The notes under the pieces are model-generated. The model saw only the letters and a program-made list of their open reading frames with translations. It was not told the origin of the DNA and made no database searches. This document shows positions 22,988 to 30,956 of a stretch of DNA of 34,876 bases, piece after piece; position 1 is the stretch's first letter, and each line of letters opens with the position of its first letter. Made by a program: the position numbers and the translations under genes. The DNA is from an uncultured Oscillospiraceae bacterium (lineage in GTDB: Bacteria > Bacillota > Clostridia > Oscillospirales > Oscillospiraceae): assembly GCA_944386845.1 (NCBI GenBank), contig CALXCP010000011.1, forward strand, positions 1 through 34,876. The letters run 5' to 3'.

Positions 22988-23530
22988 ATGGGCCGGTACA
23001 GGCTTTACATCCTGAGAAGCTCATTTCAGCTCGCCGTGCTGTATTTTCCGCTTCTCGCCCTGCGTGACCTTATCCATGCAGCATGTCCATTTGCCGATGT
23101 GTTCGTTCAGTCCACCGTCAGCGCATTGCTTTGCTTTTGCGTCCTGTTTAGTGACAGCGCGAAAACCGCATGGAAGAAATGGGCCCTCTCGCTCCCGTTC
23201 ACCGTGATCTTCTGGGGCGTTCTCGCTGTGACGGATCTTGATGTTCGGCTGATCAACTGGATGATCCCCGGATATGGACGTCTGTCAGGAGGCGCCGGCT
23301 TTGCGTTCATAGTGGATCTGGGGTGTTTTACCATGATGCAGGGGGTCGCTTGCCTGCTCGCCGTTGGATGCAGCGGCACGTGGAACGGAAATAAGCTCCA
23401 GAAGCTTCGTTTCGTCGTACAGGACATCGTCCTTCCGGCCATATGCGTGATTGTCCTTTTCACCGTATCGTATTTTGAGCTTACGCTGCCTGCTTACCGG
23501 TCGGACTATTATTTGATGTGCACGGCGTAA
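22988..23530 (+). CDS. Hypothetical multi-spanning membrane protein (180 aa)
   Basis: I do not recognise this protein. It has about four to five hydrophobic segments (FQLAVLYFPLLALRDLI, VSALLCFCVLFS, WALSLPFTVIFWGVLAV, FTMMQGVACLLAVG, DIVLPAICVIVLFTVSYF) and few charged residues, so it is an integral membrane protein. ATG 22988 has GGAGG five bases upstream. GC content and codon choice (more T/A-ending codons, many Cys) differ from all neighbours, pointing to recent acquisition behind the tRNA-Leu gene. A strong hairpin follows the stop. Confidence 0.7.
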   Translation: MGRYRLYILRSSFQLAVLYFPLLALRDLIHAACPFADVFVQSTVSALLCFCVLFSDSAKTAWKKWALSLPFTVIFWGVLAVTDLDVRLINWMIPGYGRLSGGAGFAFIVDLGCFTMMQGVACLLAVGCSGTWNGNKLQKLRFVVQDIVLPAICVIVLFTVSYFELTLPAYRSDYYLMCTA

Positions 23531-23563
23531 GGGCGGGAGCATCAGCAGCTTTATCCATACAGG

Positions 23564-23603
23564 ACAGCTCGCCGCAAGCGTCATATCGCTTGCGGCGAGC
23601 TGT
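23564..23603 (+). terminator. Terminator after the membrane protein gene
   Basis: 17-bp stem (23564-23580 with 23587-23603), six-base loop, followed by TTCATTTC. Confidence 0.8.
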
Positions 23604-23680
23604 TTCATTTCATCGCAAAGCCCATCGCGCCACGCGGATGACCGATGGTCCGCCCCCATTTGCCGTCTGTCGTGCTCCTG

Positions 23681-23710
23681 TTGACGGCATGGACGGCGGC
23701 GGGCTACCAT
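23681..23710 (+). promoter_or_regulatory. Possible promoter of the alpha/beta hydrolase gene
   Basis: -35 TTGACG (23681-23686), 18-bp spacer, -10 TACCAT (23705-23710). Confidence 0.5.
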
Positions 23711-23739
23711 GGGGGCAGAACAGGTGAGGGGGCGATGAG

Positions 23740-24531
23740 ATGGACGGACGGAGAGCTGCCCCGCGCTATCCCATCCTGCTCATCCACGGCACCGGTGTCC
23801 GGGACCCCGGCTGCTGGGGGCGCATCCCGGATGAGCTGCGGAGGCAAGGAGCGGCGGTGTATCTCAGCGGGCAGGACGGCTGGGCCACCGTGGAGGACAA
23901 CGCCATCGTCCTGAAACGGCGGGCGGAGGACATCCTGCGAGAGACCGGCTGCGAGAAGCTCCACCTCATCGCCCACTCCAAGGGCGGGCTGGAGGCCCGG
24001 TATCTGGTCTCATCCCTGGGGATGGCGGACCGGGTGGCCTCGGTGACCACGATCGCGACCCCGCACCGCGGCAGCCGGACCATGGATGCCCTGATCCGGC
24101 TGCCCGGCTGGGCGTTTGGGCTGATGGGGGCTTTCGTCAACGGCTGGTACCGTCTGACGGGGGACCGTCGGCCCGATTTCCGGGCCGTCTGCCGGCAGTT
24201 CACCACCGCCTGGGCGGCGGAGTTCAACGCCCGAAATCCCGATGCGCCGGGGGTGCTCTACCGCGCCTGTGCCGGGGCCATGGCCTCTCCCCGGGATGAT
24301 CTCCTCCTGTGGTGGCAGTACCTGATCATCCGGCGGGTGGAGGGGGAGAACGACGGGTTGGTCACCCTGGCCTCCGCCCGGTGGACCGGGCTCCGTCCCA
24401 TCTGGCGGGGAGCCTCCCACCTGCATCAGGTAGATCTCCGCCGCCGGCCCGTCCGGCGGAGGGGCACGGTGTTCGACCCGGTGGAGGAGTATCTGGCCCT
24501 GGCTGCCGAGCTGAAGGAGCTGGGCCTGTGA
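23740..24531 (+). CDS. Alpha/beta hydrolase, triacylglycerol-lipase-like
   Basis: 263 residues. The oxyanion motif HGTG at 16-19 (LLIHGTGVRD), nucleophile elbow with S80 (LIAHSKGGLEARY), a likely catalytic Asp in EGENDGLV and His in SHLHQVD match the bacterial lipase (LipA/EstA type) fold. AHSKGG with Lys after the nucleophile is seen in clostridial and staphylococcal lipases. There is no signal peptide, so it appears cytoplasmic. ATG 23740 follows GGTGAGGGGGCGATGAG. Monocistronic between two hairpins. Could equally be an esterase; substrate unknown. Confidence 0.85.
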   Translation: MDGRRAAPRYPILLIHGTGVRDPGCWGRIPDELRRQGAAVYLSGQDGWATVEDNAIVLKRRAEDILRETGCEKLHLIAHSKGGLEARYLVSSLGMADRVASVTTIATPHRGSRTMDALIRLPGWAFGLMGAFVNGWYRLTGDRRPDFRAVCRQFTTAWAAEFNARNPDAPGVLYRACAGAMASPRDDLLLWWQYLIIRRVEGENDGLVTLASARWTGLRPIWRGASHLHQVDLRRRPVRRRGTVFDPVEEYLALAAELKELGL

Positions 24532-24557
24532 CCCGCCGGAGGCGCCCCGTGCAGGGG

Positions 24558-24609
24558 GAACAGGAACGGCCGCCGCGCACCCGGAGGTGCGCGGCGGCCG
24601 TTCCTGTTC
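24558..24609. terminator. Large hairpin between convergent hydrolase and PNPOx-like genes
   Basis: Perfect 23-bp stem (24558-24580 with 24587-24609), six-base loop, in the convergent gap. No long T run, but stability alone would stall polymerase from either side. Confidence 0.8.
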
Positions 24610-24618
24610 TGTGCCGTG

Positions 24619-25023
24619 TTAGAACCTTACGACCCTGGGGGGCGCGGTGAAGGAGCAGAACTGGGCGGTGGCGTCCTTGAGCCAGAGCACCTCGCAGTTG
24701 CCGTCGTCGGCGGCGTACATCCGCTTCAGGGTGGGGTTGGTGTCCAGCATGTGCTGCCGGGCCTCCATCCGGTCGTCCCGGACGGCGGTGGCGGCCACCC
24801 GGATCCAGGTGCCGCCGTCGGCCATGCCGCACAGCTCGATCTTGGGGTCGGCCATCATCTGGGCGAAGACAGGCTTGACATTGCCGGTCTGGAGGTACAG
24901 CTTTCCCTCGAACAGGTCCACGACGCCGAAGGGGCGCACCCGGGGCTGATCTCCCTCGGCGGTGGCCACATAGAAGGTGCCGCACTTTTGCAGATACTCG
25001 TACACTTCCTGCAGATCGTTCAT
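24619..25023 (-). CDS. Pyridoxamine 5'-phosphate oxidase family protein
   Basis: 134 residues, a single split-barrel flavin-binding domain. The family pattern is seen as GTFYVATAEGDQPRVRPFGVVDLFEGKLYLQTGNVKPVFAQM followed by IELCGMADGGTWIRVAATAV. Such small clostridial proteins bind FMN or F420-like cofactors and are often annotated as NimC/NimA-like or general flavin reductases; no specific activity can be assigned. ATG 25023 has AAAGGAG upstream. It follows gluQRS by 34 bases on the same strand. Confidence 0.88.
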   Translation of the reverse strand: MNDLQEVYEYLQKCGTFYVATAEGDQPRVRPFGVVDLFEGKLYLQTGNVKPVFAQMMADPKIELCGMADGGTWIRVAATAVRDDRMEARQHMLDTNPTLKRMYAADDGNCEVLWLKDATAQFCSFTAPPRVVRF

Positions 25024-25057
25024 GGTTTGGGCTCCTTTCCAAAGCTTAAAAATTATG

Positions 25058-25978
25058 TCAACCGAATTCCTCCGGTCGGACCACCACGTCATGCCGGGGC
25101 ACCATTTCCCAGGAAAAGCAGGGGACCAACGCCCGGGGGGAGACGGGTCCGTCCCACAGTCCCGCCAGCCGGGCCAGCTTCCCGGTGAGCTCCTCGGGGG
25201 AGAAGCGCGCCCGCAGCGCCCCCATGTCCAGGTCTCCGTCCCGTTTGGACAGCCGCCGGCCGTCGGGGGCCAGCAGCAGCGGCACATGGGCGTACCGGGG
25301 GGCGGGGAAGCCAAGCAGCTCCTGAAGATACAGCTGCCGGGGGGTGGAGGAGAGCAGGTCGCTCCCCCGGACCACCTGGGTCACGCCGCTGAGCCCGTCG
25401 TCCACCACCACCGCCAGCTGATAGGCGTACACCCCGTCGGACCGGCGGAGGATGAAGTCCCCGCAGTCCCGGAGCAGGTTCTCCGTATAGAGTCCCCGGC
25501 ACATATCTGTAAAGGAGATATCCCTGTCGGGAACGCGGACCCGCCAGGCGGGGGGACGGGTCTCCATCCGGGCGGCCCGCTCTGCCGGGGAGAGGCGGCC
25601 GCACCGGCCGTCGTACACCGGCTCCCCGTTGTCCCGGTGGGGGGCGGAGGCCGCCAGCCGCTGGGCCCGGGTGCAGAAGCAGGGATAGGTGAGCCCCCGG
25701 GCGGAGAGGGCGTCAAAGGCGTCTCTGTAAAGGGAAGTTCGTTTACTCTGCCAGACCGGCTCCCCGTCCCAGTCCAGTCCCAGCCAGCGCAGGTCGTCCA
25801 TGAGCTGCTCGGCGTATTCGGGGCGGCAGCGGTCGGGGTCCAGGTCCTCGATGCGCAGCAGCATGGTCCCCCCGGCGGCCCGGACGGACAGCCAGGCCAG
25901 CAGGGCGGAGAACAGATTGCCCAGGTGCATCCGCCCGCTGGGGCTGGGGGCGAAGCGCCCCACCGCCGGTTTCGTCAA
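25058..25978 (-). CDS. gluQRS: Glutamyl-Q tRNA(Asp) synthetase
   Basis: Truncated GluRS paralogue that attaches glutamate to queuosine in tRNA(Asp). 306 residues: catalytic domain only, no anticodon-binding domain. HIGH motif is SPSGRMHLGN, KMSKS equivalent is RLSKRDGD, and a zinc site is formed by C100, C102, Y122 and C126 (CFC, YDGRC), as known for YadB. Start TTG 25978 gives MTKPAVGRFAPSPSG; no ATG is available. The protein predicts queuosine-modified tRNA in this organism. Confidence 0.93.
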   Translation of the reverse strand: MTKPAVGRFAPSPSGRMHLGNLFSALLAWLSVRAAGGTMLLRIEDLDPDRCRPEYAEQLMDDLRWLGLDWDGEPVWQSKRTSLYRDAFDALSARGLTYPCFCTRAQRLAASAPHRDNGEPVYDGRCGRLSPAERAARMETRPPAWRVRVPDRDISFTDMCRGLYTENLLRDCGDFILRRSDGVYAYQLAVVVDDGLSGVTQVVRGSDLLSSTPRQLYLQELLGFPAPRYAHVPLLLAPDGRRLSKRDGDLDMGALRARFSPEELTGKLARLAGLWDGPVSPRALVPCFSWEMVPRHDVVVRPEEFG

Positions 25979-26005
25979 GGCCGCCGCCCCCTTCCCGTTT
26001 TCTTT

Positions 26006-26016
26006 ATCCTACCACA
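26006..26016 (-). promoter_or_regulatory. Extended -10 promoter of gluQRS
   Basis: -10 TAGGAT (26011-26006) directly preceded by TGTGG; no convincing -35. The start would be about 20 bases before the TTG. Confidence 0.45.
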
Positions 26017-26111
26017 TTTCTCCGATCTGGAAAAGAGGCGGAGAGGAAAAATTTGACGCCGCGGCGGGCCGGGCCCATGCCGCCGCGGGGACAAAAAACC
26101 GGTCCCGCTTC

Positions 26112-26140
26112 TTGACCCGGGAGGGAAAACAAGATAAAAT
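26112..26140 (+). promoter_or_regulatory. Promoter of the helicase operon
   Basis: -35 TTGACC (26112-26117), 17-bp spacer, -10 TAAAAT (26135-26140). Confidence 0.75.
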
Positions 26141-26201
26141 AACCCTTGGATTTTTTGCGGGGGACCTCCCCCGGAACAGAGAGAAGAACAGGGAGAGACA
26201 C

Positions 26202-28727
26202 ATGCTGGACAGAGAAGAGGAACTGCGATTCTGCAAGGCCCGCCGGGCGGTGATCGAGAGGGAGTTCGGAAAGCTGAACCCCCAGCAGCGGCAGGGGGTC
26301 CTGGCCACCGAGGGGCCGCTGCTCCTGCTGGCCGGAGCGGGCAGCGGCAAGACCACCGTGCTCATCAACCGGGTGGCCAACCTGATGAAATACGGCCGGG
26401 GCTCGGACAGCCCGGAGGTCCCCGACCGGATCACCCGGGACGACCTGGCCTTTCTGGAGGACTACGCCGCCCACCCGGACCCGGCCCGGCGGGACCGGGC
26501 GGAGGGGCTGTGCCGGCTGGAGCCCGCCGCCCCCTGGTCCATCCTGGCCATCACCTTCACCAACAAGGCGGCCGGCGAGCTGAAGGACCGGCTGGAGCGG
26601 ATGCTGGGCCCCGCCGCTCTGGACGTGTGGGCCTCCACCTTCCACTCCGCCTGTGTGCGCATCCTCCGCCGGGACATCCACCGGCTGGGCTTCAACAGCT
26701 CCTTCACCATCTACGACACCGACGACTCTATCCGGGTGGTGAAGGACATCCTCCGGGAGCTGAACCTGGACGACAAGCAGTTCCCGCCCCGGACCATCCT
26801 CGGGTACATCTCCCGGGCCAAGGACGCCATGAAGCTGGGCCCGGACTACCTGGCCGAGTGCCGGCAGAGCGGCGACTTCCGCCTCACCCGCATCGCCGAG
26901 GTGTACGCCGAGTACCAGAAGCGGCTCTGGGACGCCAGCGCCCTGGACTTCGACGACCTGATCCTCCACACCGTCCGGCTGCTGCAGCAGTGCGAGGACG
27001 TGCGGACCCACTATCAGCGGAAGTTCCGCTATGTCCTCATCGACGAGTACCAGGACACCAACAACCTGCAGTATCAGCTGGCCTCCCTGCTGGCGGGGGG
27101 ATATGAGAACTTCTGCGTGGTGGGGGACGACGACCAGTCCATCTACCGCTTCCGGGGGGCCACCATCGAGAACATCCTCTCCTTCGAGCAGCAGTACCCC
27201 GGCTGCCGGGTCATCCGGCTGGAGCAGAACTACCGCTCCACCGGCAACATCCTCGGGGCGGCCAACGCCGTCATCCGCAACAACCAGGGGCGCAAGGGCA
27301 AGGAGCTCTGGACCGAGAAGCCGGGGGGCGAGCCGGTGCGCCTCTACACCGCCATGAACGAGAACGACGAGGCCCAGTATGTGGCGGGCCAGATCCTGGC
27401 CGACTATGCCCAGGGCAAGCCCTGGAAGGACCACGCGGTGCTCTACCGGATGAACGCCCAGTCCAACCAGATGGAGCAGGCCTTCAAGCGCAACGGCATC
27501 CCCTACCGCATCTTCGGGGGCACCCGGTTCTTCGACCGGGCCGAGGTGAAGGACATGGTGGCCTACCTCTGCGTCCTCAACAACCCCGACGACGATCTGC
27601 GGCTGCAGCGCATCATCAACAATCCCCCCCGGGGCATCGGGCAGACCACCGTGCAGCGGGCCCAGGCCATCGCCGCCGAGCGGGGGGTGTCCCTGTGGTC
27701 GGTGGTGAGCCGCCCCCGGGAGTGGCCCGACCTGCAGAAGGCGGCCCCCCGGCTGGCCCAGTTCGCCGAGCTGATGGAGGGGCTGCGGCAGCTTTCCCGC
27801 ACCATGCCCCTGCCCGAGTTCTACGAGGAACTGCTCTCCCGGACGGGCTATGCCGCCATGCTGGAGGGGAAGAACACGGTGGAGGACCGCACCCGGCTGG
27901 AGAACGTCCGGGAGCTGCTCACCTCCATCAACGGCTATCTGGAGAACGCCGGGGAGGAGCCCTCTCTGGCGGGCTTCCTGGATGAGATCGCCCTGTACAC
28001 CGACCTGGACCAGCGGGACGACAGCGAGAACTGCGTGGTCATGATGACCATGCACGCCGCCAAGGGGCTGGAGTTCCCGGTGGTCTTCGTGGTGGGGGCG
28101 GAGGAGGGCATCTTCCCCGGCGTGCGGGCCATCGGCGAGGCCGAGGAGATGGAGGAGGAGCGTCGGCTGTGCTACGTGGCCATGACCCGGGCCAAGGAGC
28201 GCCTGTTCATGACCTGCGCCAGCCAGCGGATGCTCTTCGGCCGCACCAGCAGCAATCTGCCCTCCCGCTTCCTGGAGGAGATCCCCGAGGAGCACCTGCG
28301 CCGGGAGGGCCGCCGGACCCCCGCCCCGGCGGACGACGCCGGCGGGTACTGGAGCGCCCCTGCCCGGCCAGAGCGCTCCGCCCGCCCGGGCGGGACGGGC
28401 TATGCCGCCCGGGGGAGCTACCCGAGTTCGTCCGGCCGTTCCGGCGGGTACGGCGCCGGCGTCTCCGCAGGCCGGTCCGCCCCGGCCCACAGCGGGTCCG
28501 CCGGGGCGGGGATGGGCTACGCCGCCCACCGGAGCGCCGCGGCGGGGGCCCCGGCGGAGCAGTTCCGGAAGGGGGACATGGTGGAGCACACCGCCTTCGG
28601 GGCGGGGATGGTGCTCTCGGTCCAGCCCATGGGGGGCGACGCCCTGCTGGAGATCGCCTTTGACCGGGTGGGGACCAAGCGGCTGATGCGCAACGCGGCC
28701 GCCAAGCACATGAAAAAGCGCGGCTGA
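26202..28727 (+). CDS. pcrA: ATP-dependent DNA helicase, PcrA/UvrD type
   Basis: SF1A 3'-5' helicase for repair and clearing of stalled polymerase. 841 residues. Q motif LNPQQRQ, Walker A GAGSGKT at 45-51, Ia AITFTNKAAGELKDRL, II LIDEYQDTN, III VVGDDDQSIYRFRGA, V MTMHAAKGLEFPVVF, VI LCYVAMTRAKERLF. About 45 charged residues are inserted between motifs I and Ia. A Gly/Ser/Arg/Ala-rich linker of some 75 residues joins the motor to a C-terminal Tudor-like domain (VEHTAFGAGMVLSV), which in PcrA contacts RNA polymerase. ATG 26202 lies after GGGAGAG. First gene of a run with the three EutH-like genes. Confidence 0.95.
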   Translation: MLDREEELRFCKARRAVIEREFGKLNPQQRQGVLATEGPLLLLAGAGSGKTTVLINRVANLMKYGRGSDSPEVPDRITRDDLAFLEDYAAHPDPARRDRAEGLCRLEPAAPWSILAITFTNKAAGELKDRLERMLGPAALDVWASTFHSACVRILRRDIHRLGFNSSFTIYDTDDSIRVVKDILRELNLDDKQFPPRTILGYISRAKDAMKLGPDYLAECRQSGDFRLTRIAEVYAEYQKRLWDASALDFDDLILHTVRLLQQCEDVRTHYQRKFRYVLIDEYQDTNNLQYQLASLLAGGYENFCVVGDDDQSIYRFRGATIENILSFEQQYPGCRVIRLEQNYRSTGNILGAANAVIRNNQGRKGKELWTEKPGGEPVRLYTAMNENDEAQYVAGQILADYAQGKPWKDHAVLYRMNAQSNQMEQAFKRNGIPYRIFGGTRFFDRAEVKDMVAYLCVLNNPDDDLRLQRIINNPPRGIGQTTVQRAQAIAAERGVSLWSVVSRPREWPDLQKAAPRLAQFAELMEGLRQLSRTMPLPEFYEELLSRTGYAAMLEGKNTVEDRTRLENVRELLTSINGYLENAGEEPSLAGFLDEIALYTDLDQRDDSENCVVMMTMHAAKGLEFPVVFVVGAEEGIFPGVRAIGEAEEMEEERRLCYVAMTRAKERLFMTCASQRMLFGRTSSNLPSRFLEEIPEEHLRREGRRTPAPADDAGGYWSAPARPERSARPGGTGYAARGSYPSSSGRSGGYGAGVSAGRSAPAHSGSAGAGMGYAAHRSAAAGAPAEQFRKGDMVEHTAFGAGMVLSVQPMGGDALLEIAFDRVGTKRLMRNAAAKHMKKRG

Positions 28728-28755
28728 CGCCGCGGAGGGGAGAGGGGGAGACCCT

Positions 28756-29865
28756 TTGGACGCCAACAAGGCGATCATGGCGGTGCTGGCGGTGTTCGTG
28801 GTGCTGGCCGCTCTGGACCGGTGTGTGGGCAACAGGCTGGGCCTGGCCGGGGAGCTGGAGCGGGCCTTCGACATGCTGGGCATCATGGGACTCAATGTGG
28901 TGGGGCTGGTGTGCATGGCCCCGGTGATCGCCGGGGCGCTGCAGCCGGTGGTGGTCCCGGTGTTCCGCTTCCTGGGGGCCGACCCGGCCATGTTCTCCGG
29001 CTGTATCCTGTCCCCCGACTGCGGGGGCTGGTCCATCGCCGAGGCCCTGTCCGACGACCCGGAGCTGATGCGCTTCGGAGGACTGCTGGTGGCGGCGATC
29101 ATCGGCGGGGTGGTGGCCTTCGCCATCCCGGTGTGCTGCGGCCTCATCCGGGGAGAGGACCTGCGCTGCTTCGCGGTGGGGGTGCTGGCCGCCTTCGCCG
29201 TGTCCCCGGTGACCTGCCTGGCGGCGGGGCTGTTCATGGGGCTGTTCCCGCTGAAGGCCCTGCGCAACCTGGTGCCCGTGATCCTGGTGGCCGCCCTCAT
29301 CGTGGTGGGGCTGGCCCTGGCTCCCCGGAAGATGATCCGGGGCTTCCAGATCTTTGCCCGGGGGCTGGGGATCCTGGTGATGGTGGGGCTGACCCTGGGG
29401 GCGCTGCGAAAGATGACGGGGCTGGTGATCCTGCCGGGGATGGACCCGGTGGAGGACGGCTTTTTGGTGATCGGCTCGGTGCTCACCACCATGGCGGGGG
29501 CGCTGCCCTTCCTGTACTTCGTCACGAAGGCGGGCCGCCGCCCTCTGGATGCGGCGGGCCGGCGGCTGGGGATGAGCGACACCAGCCTGGTGAGCATCCT
29601 CATCAGCACGGTCACCTTCGTGCCCGCCATCCTCAACTATGATAAGCTCAATGTCCGGGAGAAGGTGTTCCTGGCGGCGGCCATCGCCACCGTGGGCAAC
29701 ATGGCGGGGGCCCACCTGGGCTTCATCGCCATGACGGACCAGAGCATGATCCTGCCCATGGTGGGGGCGAAGGTCGTGGGGGCGGCGCTGGCCCTGCCCC
29801 TGAGCGCCCTGCTGGGCCGCCGGCTGTTCGCCGGAGAGTGGAGAAAGAGAGGGGAAGAGACATGA
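28756..29865 (+). CDS. EutH-like membrane transporter, copy 1
   Basis: 369 residues with about ten hydrophobic segments. It resembles EutH, the ethanolamine permease family (PF04346 type): ALDRCVGNRLGLAGELERAF, GADPAMFSGCILSPDCGGWSIA, LAPRKMIRGFQIF, and KLNVREKV followed by NMAGAHLGF. The start is TTG 28756, 28 bases after the helicase stop, with GAGGGGGAG upstream; the homologous opening MDANKAIMAVLAVF / MNANQVVMIILAVF in copy 2 supports it. The stop overlaps copy 2 by four bases. No other eut gene is present, so ethanolamine as substrate is only a family-based guess. Confidence 0.85.
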   Translation: MDANKAIMAVLAVFVVLAALDRCVGNRLGLAGELERAFDMLGIMGLNVVGLVCMAPVIAGALQPVVVPVFRFLGADPAMFSGCILSPDCGGWSIAEALSDDPELMRFGGLLVAAIIGGVVAFAIPVCCGLIRGEDLRCFAVGVLAAFAVSPVTCLAAGLFMGLFPLKALRNLVPVILVAALIVVGLALAPRKMIRGFQIFARGLGILVMVGLTLGALRKMTGLVILPGMDPVEDGFLVIGSVLTTMAGALPFLYFVTKAGRRPLDAAGRRLGMSDTSLVSILISTVTFVPAILNYDKLNVREKVFLAAAIATVGNMAGAHLGFIAMTDQSMILPMVGAKVVGAALALPLSALLGRRLFAGEWRKRGEET

Positions 29866-30956
29866 ATGCCAACCAGGTGGTGATGATCATCCTGGCGGTC
29901 TTTTTCGTGCTGGGAGCGGTGGACCGGTGCATCGGCAACCGCATCGGCTTCGGCCCCGAGTTCGAGCGGGGCTTCCGGCTCATGGGCCCCATCGCCCTGA
30001 GCGTGCTGGGCCTGACCTGCATCGCCCCGGCGGTGGCCGAGCTGCTGCAGGGGGTGGTGGTGCCGGTGTACCACTTCTTCGGGGCCGACGCGGCCATGTT
30101 CGCCGGCACCTTCTTTTCCCCTGACGCCGGGGGCTACGCCGTGGCCGAGCAGCTGGCGGAGGACCCGGAGCTGGCCTATTTCAGCGGTTTGGTGGTCAGC
30201 GCCCTCTTTGGCGCCGCCATCACCATGGCCATCCCGGTGGCCATCGGCGTCATCGAGAAGGAGGACGTGCGCTACCTGGCGGTGGGGATGCTGTGCGGCT
30301 TTATCGGGGTGCCCCTGGGCGGCTTCGTGGGGGGCTGGCTGGCGGGGCTGGAGACCGGCGTGATCTTCCGCAACCTGCTGCCGGTGATCCTGATCGCGGC
30401 GGTGGTCATCTTCGGACTGGCCCTGTTTCCCCGGAAGACCATCTTCATCTTCCAGCTCATGGCCAAGCTGCTGCTGGTCATGATCATGATCGGCCTGGCC
30501 GCCGGAGCGGTGGAGAAGCTCACCGGCCTGGCCCTCATCGACGACATGAAGCCCATCACCGACGGCTTCCTCACCGTGGGCAGCATCGGCCTGACCCTGG
30601 GGGGCGCCCTGCCCCTGATCTGGCTGGTCACCCGGACCATGGAGAAGCCGCTGGAGCGGGTGGGGGCGAAGCTGGGGGTGAACGGGCCCGCCATCGCGGG
30701 CTTCTTCGTCTCCCTGGCCAGCGTCGTGCCCGCCTACGTCACCATGAAGGATATGAATGTCCGGGGGAAGGTGCTGGTGTCCGCCTTCACCGCCACCTCG
30801 GCCAATATCTTGGGCCCCCACCTGGGATACGCGGCCTCGGTGAATGAGAACTACATCATCCCCATGATGGGGGCCAAGGTGGCCGCCGCCCTTATTGGGC
30901 TGCCGCTGGCGCTGTTCTTCTGCAGGCGGCTGTTTGAGAAAGGGGAGACGGCATGA
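29862..30956 (+). CDS. EutH-like membrane transporter, copy 2
   Basis: 364 residues, same fold and order of blocks as its neighbours: VDRCIGNRIGFGPEFERGF, GADAAMFAGTFFSPDAGGYAVA, LFPRKTIFIFQLM, KDMNVRGKV and NILGPHLGYAASV. It is the most divergent of the three in the block after the middle (PRKTIF instead of PRKMIRGF) and near the end. ATG 29862 overlaps the copy 1 stop (ATGA) and has GGGGAAGAG upstream; its stop again overlaps copy 3 by four bases. Probably translated in fixed ratio with the others. Confidence 0.87.
   Translation: MNANQVVMIILAVFFVLGAVDRCIGNRIGFGPEFERGFRLMGPIALSVLGLTCIAPAVAELLQGVVVPVYHFFGADAAMFAGTFFSPDAGGYAVAEQLAEDPELAYFSGLVVSALFGAAITMAIPVAIGVIEKEDVRYLAVGMLCGFIGVPLGGFVGGWLAGLETGVIFRNLLPVILIAAVVIFGLALFPRKTIFIFQLMAKLLLVMIMIGLAAGAVEKLTGLALIDDMKPITDGFLTVGSIGLTLGGALPLIWLVTRTMEKPLERVGAKLGVNGPAIAGFFVSLASVVPAYVTMKDMNVRGKVLVSAFTATSANILGPHLGYAASVNENYIIPMMGAKVAAALIGLPLALFFCRRLFEKGETA

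Noticed and set aside
26004..29636. 1210-codon minus-strand open frame
   Set aside because: Antisense to the helicase and to EutH-like copy 1, whose motifs are intact; the frame is open only because of high GC at third positions.
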